DNA of 64,000 bases from Pisolithus tinctorius (lineage: Eukaryota; Basidiomycota; Agaricomycetes; Boletales; Pisolithaceae), in NCBI GenBank assembly GCA_024663395.1, contig JANFAH010000006.1, positions 1,178,001 to 1,242,000 of the forward strand, given 5' to 3'. The position numbers and the translations under genes are program-made. The notes under the pieces were generated by a model that saw nothing but the letters and a program-made list of their open reading frames with translations, was not told the origin of the DNA and searched no databases. This document shows positions 1 through 9,540 of this stretch, in pieces (position 1 is the stretch's first letter; each line of letters opens with the position of its first letter).

Positions 1-1
1 C

Positions 2-877
2 TTCTTCTGCTCTCTAGGAAAGGCCCTTGATATGCATCTTCACTTTACTTTAGGTTACCACCCAGAAGGTGATGGCCAGACTGAGCAAATGACCCAGACC
101 CTTGAGCAGTACCTTCATGTCTACTGTAACTACCAACAAGACAACTGGGCTGAGCTTTTACCTCTAGCAGAGTTTGCTTTTAACAATGTGCCAAGTGCAA
201 CTACTAGAGTTTCTCCCTTCTTTGCTAACAAGGGATACCATCCAAACCTCTCTGTGGTCCCAGACCAGGACTTCACCTCTCTGCAGGCTCATGACTATGT
301 CATTGAGCTCTCTGCCCTTCATGACTTCCTCCACTCTGAAATGTCCACCACTCAGCAGTGCTACCAGGGTCCAGCAGATGCCAAATGCATACCTCCACCT
401 GAGTTCAAGGTCAGAGAGCAGGCCTACATCAAAGCCACATACTTGCACTCCACTCACCCTTTGGAAAAACTCTCTGAAAGGTACTTAGGTCTGTTCACCA
501 TCTTGGCCAGGCCAGGTACACACTCTGTCACCCTTAAGCTCCCTGACTCTATGCACTTGATCCATCCAGTCTTCCATGTCTTGCAACTGGAAGCTGCAGT
601 AGCTAACCCTTTCCCAAACCAACAACAACCTCTGCCTCTGCCAGGTGATGTTGATGGTGACCTTGAGTACGGAGTGCTGGAGATACTCAACTCTAAGGTG
701 GACCACCATTGCCACCACTGCCAACTCTTGTACCTAGTCTGCTGGGCTGGTTACAAGAACACTGACAAAGAAACCTCTTGGTTGCTTGCAACTGAGTTGG
801 ATCACACCTCTGACATCATCTCCACTTTCCATGAACACTATCCACACAAACCTGGCCTGTATCAACCTCCACCATAG
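2..877 (+). CDS. Ty3 pol C-terminus: integrase core end plus chromodomain (5' partial)
   Basis: The frame is open from the first complete codon of the window through a TAG at 875-877, so the start is off the edge. It begins with the integrase motif region GYHPEGDGQTEQ, which contains the third catalytic residue of the DDE triad (Glu, retained here). It continues through the usual chromovirus C-terminal module with HPVFHVLQL, and ends in a chromodomain-like segment (LVCWAGYKNTDKETSW). In chromoviruses this tail binds histone marks and steers integration to heterochromatin. No stop interrupts this stretch, unlike most other copies in the window. About 292 residues are visible. Confidence 0.9.
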   Translation, partial: FFCSLGKALDMHLHFTLGYHPEGDGQTEQMTQTLEQYLHVYCNYQQDNWAELLPLAEFAFNNVPSATTRVSPFFANKGYHPNLSVVPDQDFTSLQAHDYVIELSALHDFLHSEMSTTQQCYQGPADAKCIPPPEFKVREQAYIKATYLHSTHPLEKLSERYLGLFTILARPGTHSVTLKLPDSMHLIHPVFHVLQLEAAVANPFPNQQQPLPLPGDVDGDLEYGVLEILNSKVDHHCHHCQLLYLVCWAGYKNTDKETSWLLATELDHTSDIISTFHEHYPHKPGLYQPPP

Positions 878-1076
878 TACTCCACCCAAATGACCCTCCT
901 CTGTGGGCCAACTCCACCCCTTACCAAACTACCTTAAGTACTTTAGAATTTTCTCCACTTGTCTGTCTCACTCCTCAGAATCACAAGTAAAGTCACAAGT
1001 CTATTCTGTAGTAGTGTAAAAATACAAACTAAGAACAAAAAGACAAAAAAAAAAAAGAAGAGGGAAAAAAACTACT

Positions 1077-2007
1077 CTACTCCCCCATTGCCTGCTCTCC
1101 ACCATCCTCCTGTCCTTCACCACCTTCCTGCTCCCCTCTGACTTCCTCTTCTTCCTCATTATCCCCCTCCACACCTTCATGGCCCTCAAGTGGGGTCTCT
1201 GGTTCATCTTCTTCTCTGCCTACCTCCTGCTCATTGTCCACCTCTTCCATCTCTGTTGCTCTCACCTTCCCCTTCCCTCACATTCTCTTCATTTTCTCCC
1301 CTCAGGAGCTTCCTGTCCCTGCCCTCTTCTGCAAAGGTCCTGCCACTGCCTCCTCCCATGTCTGACTACATGTTTCTTTCTTGTTGTGACAGGGCACACA
1401 GGCCCTGGTCTTCCCCTGCCCTGGCTCACACTGCCCCACCATCAGACTCACTATACAGCAAGTGCAGGGGGGCCTCCCAGTCACAGTGACCACCACAGAG
1501 GTCCCAGGGACCCTCTGAGTGGTGTTGACATCATACACTGTGCTGCTTAACCTGAAAAAAATAAAAATAAAAATACAAGTCAGCTCCACCTGACTCAAAA
1601 CACTCTGCCACTTGCCTTTGCATGGCCTCACTCTGCTTGGCCTGGGCCCTCTGCCACTGTCTCTCAGCCTCCTCTGCCACCACTTTAACCCTCTGCACCT
1701 CCTCTTGCTCAGCTGCCTTTCTCCTCTGTGCCTCTTCTTCCTCTCTCTGCCTTTGCTCCACCTCCAGTTGGGCCTCCTCCACCTTTCATTGCTTAGCCTC
1801 CTCTCATTTGGCCTTGTGCTCTGCCTCATGCTCTCACTCCCTCCTCTCTGCCTCTTCTCACCAATGTGCCTTTTCTGCTGCCTTCTCATGTTCAGTGTCT
1901 GTCAAGTTGTCTGTAAGGACAACTAGGTCATCATCAGTGACCTGGGAGTAGTCATGAGAGTGACCAGGCATGGGATGGGGGGTTGTGGTCTGGTGCTGAG
2001 AGGACAT
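1077..2007 (-). pseudogene. Antisense accessory gene of element A (coiled coil, Cys cluster, acidic tail), decayed
   Basis: Read on the minus strand from ATG at 2007 the frame gives a Ser/Asp-rich start and then a long Glu/Arg/Ala/Gln coiled coil (about 1780-1600), interrupted by several TGA codons, all explainable as CGA before C-to-T change. After a frame change at about 1550-1590, next to a pyrimidine-rich TTTTTTTCAG tract that looks like an intron end, a cysteine cluster follows (CTCC, then ACVPCHNKKETC), then an acidic tail ending at TAG 1077-1079. The phase does not fit one clean GT-AG intron, so an indel is equally likely. It lies tail-to-tail with pol (about 200 bp apart) and starts about 190 bp from the 3' LTR, the same position as the accessory genes at 35281-36367 and 52534-53636. 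Function unknown; nucleic-acid binding is a guess from the Cys pattern. Confidence 0.65.
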
Positions 2008-2200
2008 GGTGGTGGGGATGGGATATGAAGGTTCAGTACCCTAACATGTGTTTTTTAAGTGGTTCTTTGAACTCCAATGGAGCTCTGCTGTAGCTGGACC
2101 TGTTGTCCTCGAGGCATCAAAACAATTTCAAATGATTGACTCATGTTGATCTCATTCCAAACAAGCAGCCTTCAGGGGTTCAGGCCCTAAGGGGGGGCAC

Positions 2201-2938
2201 TGTCACAACCATGCATTTATCCTACATCCTCACTCACTCCACATCCTTCTCCACTGGTCATCCACTCATTTTGCACCAACTCTGCCCATCCTCTGTCAGT
2301 TACAAACTTTCTCCACTCTGACTGCCATCAGACTTGTGCTGGTCTACCATCAGACCAAGCAGACCATTCTCTGAGTGGTCATGTGACCTCCCTTCAGACT
2401 TCTCCATGACAGTGCATGGTCAGGTACTCTGCAGCATGTGCACCACATGGTCCAGCACCTGGACTGTTTCCTTTTTTGGATGTTCTATGTTACCCATTGT
2501 ATGTCCTGTCTTCCCTTCATTCATCATCTAGGAAGTTTTTACTTGAAAATTTACAAGTCTCCATATGTCAGTTCTGATTCCAATTACTGTACCTCTGTAG
2601 TAAGTATAAAAGCATGTACTGTACTCTGCTGTTCTTCAGTACAAATATCAATTTAGTTCCTACTCCCTCTTTCTCTGTCTCCTGTCTGTCAGAGTTACCT
2701 CCGACTATCCATCTGGTCTCTGTGTACCTCTGAAATATGAGGGCTGAGATCATGCAAGGGGGTAGCACACAAGCTAAACCCAATGCCCTCACTCTGCTCT
2801 ACCTATTTCTCAGTGGACTTTGTCCCTGCCATCACTCCACCAGTCAGAGTTCTGTTCTCCTGAGTTGGACTTGCTTCCAAACCTCTCCCTGGACCTTGTC
2901 TAGTGTCAGGGTTGGTCAGAGTAGGCCCAAACTTGACA
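2201..2938 (+). repeat. 3' LTR of element A (738 bp)
   Basis: It begins TGTCACAACC after the purine tract and ends ACTTGACA. The reverse complement of 8414-9127 matches it end to end, which fixes both boundaries. TATAAA at 2605-2610 is followed 33 nt later by AGTACAAATAT (2638-2648), the same spacing to an AGT-initial sequence as in the other Ty3 LTRs here, so this is the probable transcription start. By analogy the missing primer-binding site should be complementary to that sequence. Confidence 0.88.
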
Positions 2939-4461
2939 CATGGTCCAATCTTGAGGATATTGAGATAGTTGGAGTGGTAATGTATGTTGGATAGGACCCT
3001 GCAGGATGTCAAACTTCTGGCATATTTGGAGGCTCCAAGACAATAAGAAATTTCATCAATGAAAATGGCATCAATGTCTAGTCACTCATGGATAAGTATA
3101 CCATGATTTTCAAGGAAGTTTATTTCTTGCATGTTTATTTGACCTCATTGGATTGTTGTAGGTGTCTCAGGAATGGCAACAGTGTGGATGCCAGGTTGAC
3201 CAGCACCAGTTCCATTGGAGATATGGGCTCTGCACTGGAACTATATTGCCATACAAAGAGACTCTGAGAGACCACAACTGCAGAGTATTCAGAAGCATGA
3301 TGAAGGAGAAGATGTTGGCCACATTGAGGGATCTGCACATTCAGTTATTCTTGTGCTGTATGTGAATTTATCTTGATCCTTTGCTCAGTCACACATGGCA
3401 TTGAAGTCAGCGATCCCCAGAAAGTTTCCATGCACCACCTTCTCAAGTTTTTGCAGAAGAGCCACCTCACTATTGTCAACTGGCCCCATGGTGCATCTCC
3501 ACCAGGCCCTGGTTTCAAGTACAAGAAACTTAAGGCTGGCCCTCTTCATCAACTTGTAGTACCTTACCTTTGGAGAAAACTGGGTCTTTTGTATGATGGG
3601 CAAACTGATGATGAGGAAGAACAAGATAGTCTGGATGATGTGCTGGAAATTGAGATTAAGTGCTGGAATGAAGGTATTCCCTATTTTATTCATCCAGTTG
3701 GATGCTGAAGTTCTGCATAGAGGTCATCAATATTTCAGACACTGACCCTTTGAAGGGTGAGATTGTGCTCATCAAAGCCACCAATGGTACTGTTTTGTGG
3801 CAGATCTCAGATGATCCAGAGTGGCAGAAGTCCCCCAAGGAAATGGATTGCCAGCAACAAGGCATGGAGGTCCTTGGATTTTCCCTCTCAGAAGCAACCC
3901 TGTGTGGAGGCATCAAGTCATGATACTATTGGTCCCCAGGTAAGTTCTGCTCTTTACTTGATATCTGGTATCTGCTGATGTTTGCAAGGCTTTACAGTCC
4001 AACTGTCAAACTGCACCATGCAATCAATGCCAGGATGCATGCCCCATTGTGCAAGATTCATGTTGTGACCTGTCCACAATTCCAAGCCATGTGCACACTC
4101 AAGAGCCTGGCCCATCCAAGCCTCCCATGCCAGCTCTGCAATATGGGGTAGGGTTTGGTTCCTATGGTCTGATAACAAGACTAATGAAGCATCATATAGG
4201 ATCTACATCAGGATAATCTTCCAAGCTGTCCTCAAATGTGAGAGGCTGGCCCAGCCCAGCAGTCTTTTCCCAGATGACAAGTGAGTATCCAGGTCTCTGA
4301 CCTTCAGTAACAAGACTAAGGAAAAATTATGTAGGATTCTCAGGATGACCATACAAACTATTGTGATCCTGGCCCATCTAATATCCCATATCATGTGAGT
4401 AATTCAATTTTGCAGAGGTTTCACCATTGACTTGCATTCTCTCTAGGCATTACCTCCTGGT
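2939..4461. other. Spacer between elements A and D; no confident gene
   Basis: This is AT-leaning, CpG-poor sequence with only short ORFs. The one stretch with protein-like composition is 3373-3923, listed separately. No LTR, inverted repeat or RNA gene was recognised in the rest. Confidence 0.6.
3373..3923 (+). pseudogene. Unrecognised decayed ORF pair
   Basis: Two plus-strand segments in different frames (3373-3708 and 3702-3923) meet at about 3702-3708, suggesting one reading frame broken by an indel. The first contains a phrase-like segment IVNWPHGASPPGPGF and an acidic run DDEEEQDSLDD; the second contains GEIVLIKATNGTVLWQISDD. I have only a vague memory of similar uncharacterised agaricomycete proteins and assign no function. 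It could be a domesticated or TE-carried ORF. Confidence 0.35.
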
Positions 4462-4962
4462 TGTTAAGTTGATGACTGGATCAGGGGTTGAAGGCCAAAG
4501 GCCAAAGGCCAAGTGCTGGGTGCAACAACCCTTGGTCTTAGCTTGTGCACTAGACCCTTGTGTAAGCTGGGTTGAAGTCAGAGGAAGCTGAGGGGGGTCA
4601 GGAGCAAAAGCTGAGAGTCAACTCAGGCTTAAGCTAGGAGCTTAGGGGGTGAACTAGGTTGACATTCAGACTGGGGAGCTAAGTACAACATACATAGAGT
4701 ATATGTATCAAAGACCAGCAACCTGAAGGCCAGGGTTACTGGTGAGGGCCTAAATAGCAATGCCAGGAACTAACTAAAAGTCAAGTGAGGAGGCAGGGGT
4801 TGGAGAGCCAAAGACAGACACTGCCTCAGCACAAGCAAGGGCAGTACAAAAGCTAACTAGAAAAGTATAGTGAGGAACAGAACTCATTTCAGCATTTGGC
4901 ATTGACTTGGCATTCTAGTGACTGAATGTAAGACTGAGCTGTGGGTTTCCCAGCATATGACA
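4462..4962 (-). repeat. 3' LTR of element D (501 bp)
   Basis: Runs from TGTTAAG to CATATGACA on the plus strand and aligns along its length with the two 486-bp LTRs of element E (51906-52391, 58873-59358). It is oriented minus because the polypurine tract lies on its right. A GGCCAAA triplication near the left end (about 4493-4511) accounts for part of the length difference. Confidence 0.9.
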
Positions 4963-5102
4963 GTATCCCCCCCTTAGGGTTGAGCCCTCGAGACCTGCCC
5001 TTAAGGTACATGAGGTCAGCAGTCACCATGCTGGTGGAACACATGTTCCCAGGGTTAAAAGGTGCATTTTTGCGAAGACTGTTTTCTCCTGACCCCTTCA
5101 TC

Positions 5103-6207
5103 ATGTCTTCTACCTGTCAAGCTTCCCCACATAAAACCAATGAACCATCCAGCTTCCAGAAGGCCACCATGCCCAAACTCCAGATCACCAGTGACAATGA
5201 GGAGGCCAACATCCAGGCCAAGATGGCCAAGTGCAAGTGGTGCAAGGCACTGAGGGAAGAGGCTGCCTGGCTGGAGGCAGAGAGGCTCTTAGAGAGAGTG
5301 GCTGGAGGCAGAGCATTGTGAAAAGGAGCAAGTGGAGGCCAAGCAGCACAAAAGGGAACAGGTGGAGGCCAGGAGATGGGAGCAGGAGCAACTAGAGGCC
5401 AAAAGGCGAGATCAGGAGCGACTGGAGGCTGAGCACTGAGAGCAGGACACCCAGGCACAACAGAGGACAGGGGAACCGAAAGGCAAGGAGTGGGAGAAGG
5501 CTGTCAGTGTTGTGAACACCAGGTCATGCTGACAGTGTGAGAATGGTCAGGTGCCATGCACCTTTAGTCACATGCAGCAGAGTAAGCACAAGAAAAGAAC
5601 ATGTGACCAGTGCACCAAAATGAAGGTCAGGTGTGAGTTCCCCAAGGGAGTGGAGCCTGAGATTGAAGAGGTCAGGGCAAAGGCTGGGAGGAAGAGAGTG
5701 CTGGAGGATGTTACATCGCCAAGGGCTGGGGAGAGGAAGAAGGTCACCCAAGTCAGGTCCATGATCCCTGGTGAGTCAGAAGCCAGTCCCTCAGGAGTGG
5801 TCATGCCTACTGCCACTCCCTCTGACCCCTTGGTGGCAGCAGTAGTCAAGGGATTTGAGCTGATTGTGGCAGCCATGGACCAACAAATGGCAGAGATGTG
5901 GGCTGGGAGAGAGACCCAGCACTGGTTCAACAGCTGGCTGGGTGGCCTGCTGGGTGAGTTCAAGTTCGTTCTGTGCCTGACCACCCCAGTATCTGAGTCC
6001 AGCAAGGAGCTGCACTCAGATATGGCAGACCTGGAGCTCAAGAGTCTCCAGTTAGATCACAAGGGAGTGGGGATGGAGCTGGACAAGGGGATCATGCACC
6101 AGTCCAAGGATGTGCACATGAAAGGTCAGTGGTCTGGTTTGGAGAGTGGGGAGGAGAGGGAGCTCCAGATGAGCAAGGGGGAGGTGTTCAAGGGGGACTC
6201 CAAGTGA
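5103..6207 (+). pseudogene. Accessory gene of element D (coiled coil plus paired Cys clusters)
   Basis: ATG 5103 begins MSSTCQASPHKTN, closely matching the element E protein from 52534. The order is a short polar start, a heptad-like Glu/Ala/Arg/Gln coiled coil (about 5220-5450) and a paired cysteine segment (about 5524-5640: C-x2-C-x6-C, then TCDQCTKMKVRC). A Lys/Arg-rich part follows, then a C-terminal helix-rich domain with FELIVAAMDQQMAEM and FNSWLGGLLGEF. Breaks: a frameshift near 5300, TGA near 5437 and TGA at 5530-5532, which is CGA (52957-52959) in the E copy. A conserved TTAAAA at 5055-5060, 48 nt before ATG, may be its promoter. The Cys pattern resembles fungal paired Cys clusters but is not a textbook Zn2Cys6. 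Confidence 0.72.
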
Positions 6208-6400
6208 AAATGCTGGTTGGGACTGAATGCCAATGTATATACATAGTATTAGTGTATCTGACCATTCTTGGTGTAGTAAGGAAAAGCAAGAGTAAGGAAA
6301 CAAGAGAGAAAGAAGGGGAAGGTACAGTGGTTCAAAAAAGTGTCCCAATGTTGGGTGATTTTGGAAAGAGTTGAGATTTAACAGGGGGCCAATAGGAATT

Positions 6401-7108
6401 TGTTATGCTGTGCTCACATTTCTTCCTCTTGTAGAAGCTTACATGATCGTTCACACTTCGCTCTGCCTCCCAAGGCGTTCCCCTACCCTCCACAAGCCAC
6501 TGCCTATGCAGTTGGACTTGCATTCCATACATTTCTCCTTTGTGCTTTCCTTTTATGGTAGACCCCTGTCTACCCCGCGTTGTACTATAGCCAGACATTG
6601 TGTCTGTTCCCCTTCCTTCTGTGATCCACTGGTGGCCCTGATCCACATGGTCACATGACATGTTCACCCTGGTTACCCCAGTGTGTCCGTTTACCCCTGC
6701 ATACATCATATATGCGGTTAGTCCCTTGCTGTCTGTTCACCCTGTTTACCCTTGTGCCCACAGATGTGGTTGTGCGTGTAGTCCTGTTGCAGTGACTCAC
6801 TATGACATGTCTTGCCTTAACAAGGACGTGGGTGGACATTTAAACATTTTCAAATGTTTGTTCTGCAGGTACTTTACATACATATATAAACCTGCATGTA
6901 TTGTACCAGCTCTCCATTCGAAATCTACTTTGCAACTACCCTTAGCTCTGCTCGCTGTACCCACAGGGACTCAACAGTACAACTTCAGTTGGCCAAGACT
7001 GGTGTCCTGCTGCTAGTGAAGTTAAATTATGCATCACTTCTCGCACAGTCATGTGCTTGTGCTACATTGCACTTGATTCATGATGCAATATGAGTCGTCG
7101 CCATAACA
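6401..7108 (+). repeat. 5' LTR of element B (708 bp)
   Basis: Matches 15391-16098 over its whole length; most differences are CG versus TG or CA (for example AAGGCGTTC near 6472 versus AAGGCATTC in the right LTR). The same length in both copies with almost no indels indicates a moderately recent insertion. Confidence 0.95.
6883..6926 (+). promoter_or_regulatory. Predicted LTR promoter and transcript start of element B
   Basis: TATATAA at 6883-6889 is followed 33 nt later by ATTCGAAATCT (6916-6926). This 11-mer is complementary to the putative primer-binding site 7111-7121 except for one position compatible with CpG decay, so it is the probable start of the genomic RNA in a self-priming element. 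Confidence 0.6.
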
Positions 7109-7110
7109 GA

Positions 7111-7121
7111 AGATTTCAAAT
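7111..7121 (+). other. Predicted self-priming primer-binding site of element B
   Basis: AGATTTCAAAT starts 2 nt after the 5' LTR. Its reverse complement ATTTGAAATCT matches LTR positions 6916-6926 (ATTCGAAATCT) at 10 of 11 bases; the mismatch would be a match if the site was originally AGATTTCGAAT. There is no TGG as expected for a tRNA 3' end. Confidence 0.6.
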
Positions 7122-7292
7122 CACCCAGACACATCAAAGCCTGGATTACACTTCGGATACCTGTGGTCTGGAATCCTTGCTAGGCAAAATAGCCAGCAAA
7201 ACGACCACCTCCCGCCACTCTCACAGGAACCACTGGTTTAATATCAGTGAGCTAGCCCCTAACCTTCAGCACTAACCTTCCACTTTGTCAAT

Positions 7293-9488
7293 GTGTCTTC
7301 AAACTGCCAAGAAGAAGGAAGTAAGAGGCCTCCATCAGCAGCCTCTTCATTCAAACCTCCCATACCTTCACACAAAGGAAAAGAAGTCCTCCAAGTGAGG
7401 CCACTTATTCATCACCCTTCAGTGCAAACTCCAAACCCCCAAATAGGTCTTGAAGACCCGCCAGTAACGCCCCAACTTGGGCAAGTGGCAGAATCGACCT
7501 CACCAGTAAATTTCACTTCTTACCGAGAACCAAGGCCTTTGAGCCTGGATATCAAAACTCAACAAGGGACAGCCAGACCAGCAGACCCCTCAGCTTCTTC
7601 ATCCACTGACATATACCTTCCTACTACTTCAGCCGACCAGATGGCAGAAGAACTTGCCCACCAAACCTCCGGACTAAACATCCAGGACCCCTTCACCGGC
7701 CAGACTAGGGTAACCCCTGAAATGGCCGCCAAATTCTACAAGTCACTTTTCAAAAGAGATGTGGTAAGGCCTAAAGGCCCCTCCCAAGGTTCTGAGGAGA
7801 AAGGAAAGGAACACGACTCTAAGGGAGGCAGACTGAAAGAAATCAGCCTAAACAAACCCTTCTCATATAACAGAGCACACCAGGACTTTTCTGCCTGGTT
7901 AAGCAGCATCAAACTCTACCTCGCAACCAATGACCATGTCTACTATGAAGATCAGTCCAAGATTGTGTTTACCCTCTCTTACATGGGGAGCAGTTCGGCC
8001 CACACCTTCGCTGAGGCCTACATCAATGAGAACACAACCACTCTTGGAGACCTCAAGATCTTCGATGGCTGGGACGAGTTTATCACTAAACTAAAAGAAA
8101 CCTTCCAAGTAGGAGACACCAAAGCAACCACGCTGATCTACCTCTCCACCATCCATCAAGGGGACTGCTCCCTCAACAAATATATCACTGACTTCTGCAA
8201 CTGCCTCAACAAAGCCCAAATTTCCACCCGCAACACAACTGCCACGGTGTTCTTTGGAAAGGGACTTAATGAGGAAGTCAATAAGTGGATCCTCATGTCA
8301 GGCCCCAAGCCAGACACTGGAAGATTGGATCCACCAAGCAATGGCAGCGCATGCAGCAATGGCTACCCTCAAGGTCTTTTCCAGAAAGGCGACTTTCCAA
8401 GACCATTCCTACCTGTCAAGTCTGGGCCTACTCCGACCAACTCCGACGCTATACAAGGCCTAGAGGAGGGTCCAGAAGCAAGTCCGACACACAGGAACAG
8501 AACTCCGACTAGCGGAGTGTTGGCAGGAACAAAGACCGCCAAGGCAAAGGCAGAGCAGAGTGCGGGCGTCGGGTTTAGCTCGTGTGCTACCCCCTTGCAC
8601 GGTCTCAGCCCTCGTATTTCAGAGGGAGAGTACAGACAGAGAGTCGGAGATAACTCCGACAGGCAGAAGATGGAATCAGAGGGAGTAGGAACTAAGTTGA
8701 TATTCGTACTGAAGAACAGCAGAGTACAGTACATGCTTTTATACTGCTATGGAGGTACAGTAATCGGAATCAGAACTGACATACAGAGACTCATAAATTT
8801 TCAAGTAAAATTTCCTGGACAACGAATGAAGGGTAGATGGAGGACATACGAACGGGTAACACAGAACATCCAGAAAAGGAAACAGTCCAGGTGCTGGACC
8901 ATGCAGTGAGCGCACTGCGGAGTTCCTGACTGCAAAGGTAGTCACATGACCCCTCAGAGGATGGACCGCTCGGTCCAGTAGGAGAGCGACACAAGTCCAA
9001 CAGCAGTCAGAGCAGAGATGGTTCGCAACCAACAGAAGTTGGGCGGAGTTGGTGTGGAGTGAGCGGATGACCAGCGGAAAAGGTTGCAGAGTGAGCAAAG
9101 ACTTATGATGAACACACGGTTATGACACTACCTGTGGAAACAAGAACAAGGTTCTCATGGATCAAAATCCTCTTCATCTCCAAAACTTCTGTACTGAGAC
9201 CCTTATGCCATGGATGTTGATCAGAAGTCTAAGGTCCAATCACAAAGTGAAGCTCCTACCTGTTATGGATGTGGTAAGACAGGGCATATGAAGTCCAAAT
9301 GCCCCTTGTCTGCAACAAACAGTAAGTCTTCCTTGGCCCAGAAATTCTGTACTCACATCCTGGCAATGCTCGAGGAGTTTGGCAAGAATTCTGAAGAGGA
9401 GGAAGATTCAGAACTGGTTGACCACTACAGTGGGGAGAATGACAAACCCACAGACAACAGGGGACCAAAAGGAAACCCAGATTTTTGA
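7293..9488 (+). pseudogene. gag of element B, interrupted by a solo LTR
   Basis: The open frame from 7293 gives a Pro/Ser-rich N-terminal part followed by a retrotransposon gag core (about 7850-8310: PFSYNRAHQDFSAWLSSIK, then KIVFTLSYMGSSSAHTFAEA). A frameshift near 8315 moves the continuation (TLEDWIHQAMAAHAAMATLK) to another frame. A solo LTR sits at 8414-9127. After it, gag resumes with a CCHC knuckle CYGCGKTGHMKSKC (about 9260-9300), which binds genomic RNA, and an acidic end, terminating at 9486-9488. The capsid protein would be about 500 residues without the insert. Confidence 0.85.
8414..9127 (-). repeat. Solo LTR of the element A family inside gag of B (714 bp)
   Basis: The reverse complement aligns end to end with LTR 2201-2938. 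It is flanked by CTACC on both sides (8409-8413, 9128-9132). CpG sites are well kept (CTCCGAC, AGTCGGAG, GAGCGGATG) compared with the CpG-poor copy at 2201-2938, so this is a much younger member. It was left by recombination between the LTRs of an inserted element. Confidence 0.95.
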
Positions 9489-9540
9489 AAGGCCCCCCTG
9501 GTGTAGCGTCAGGAAGAGAGCCCATAGTTTCCCGGAAAAT

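Larger units (their letters stand above)
1..2938 (+). mobile_element. Ty3/gypsy chromovirus element A, 3' portion cut by window edge
   Basis: The window opens inside the integrase of a plus-strand Ty3 element. Order seen: integrase C-terminal half plus chromodomain (2-877), a convergent antisense accessory ORF (1077-2007), a purine tract AAGGGGGGG (2189-2197) and a 3' LTR (2201-2938). This is the same layout as elements C and E further right. The 5' part lies outside the window. The internal region is CpG-poor with many TGA stops in the accessory ORF, so this is an old copy. Confidence 0.9.
4462..6324 (-). mobile_element. Ty3/gypsy element D remnant (same family as E): 3' LTR plus accessory gene only
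   Basis: It matches the left end of element E (51906-53750): LTR, reversed polypurine tract (GTATCCCCCCCTTA, 4963 onward), then the plus-strand accessory gene. Homology to E stops at GGTA (6321-6324), exactly where foldback element FB1 begins; the gag and pol expected beyond are absent on the far side of FB1 (after 17614). So D is a truncated copy whose deletion breakpoint coincides with FB1. Confidence 0.88.

Noticed and set aside
1021..1072. A-rich stretch as a LINE poly(A) tail
   Set aside because: It lies inside element A between pol and the accessory gene, with no LINE domains or target duplication nearby.
1552..1589. Clean 38-bp intron in accessory gene A
   Set aside because: Donor and acceptor are present, but joining them gives TAA; the phase does not fit, so an indel is as likely.
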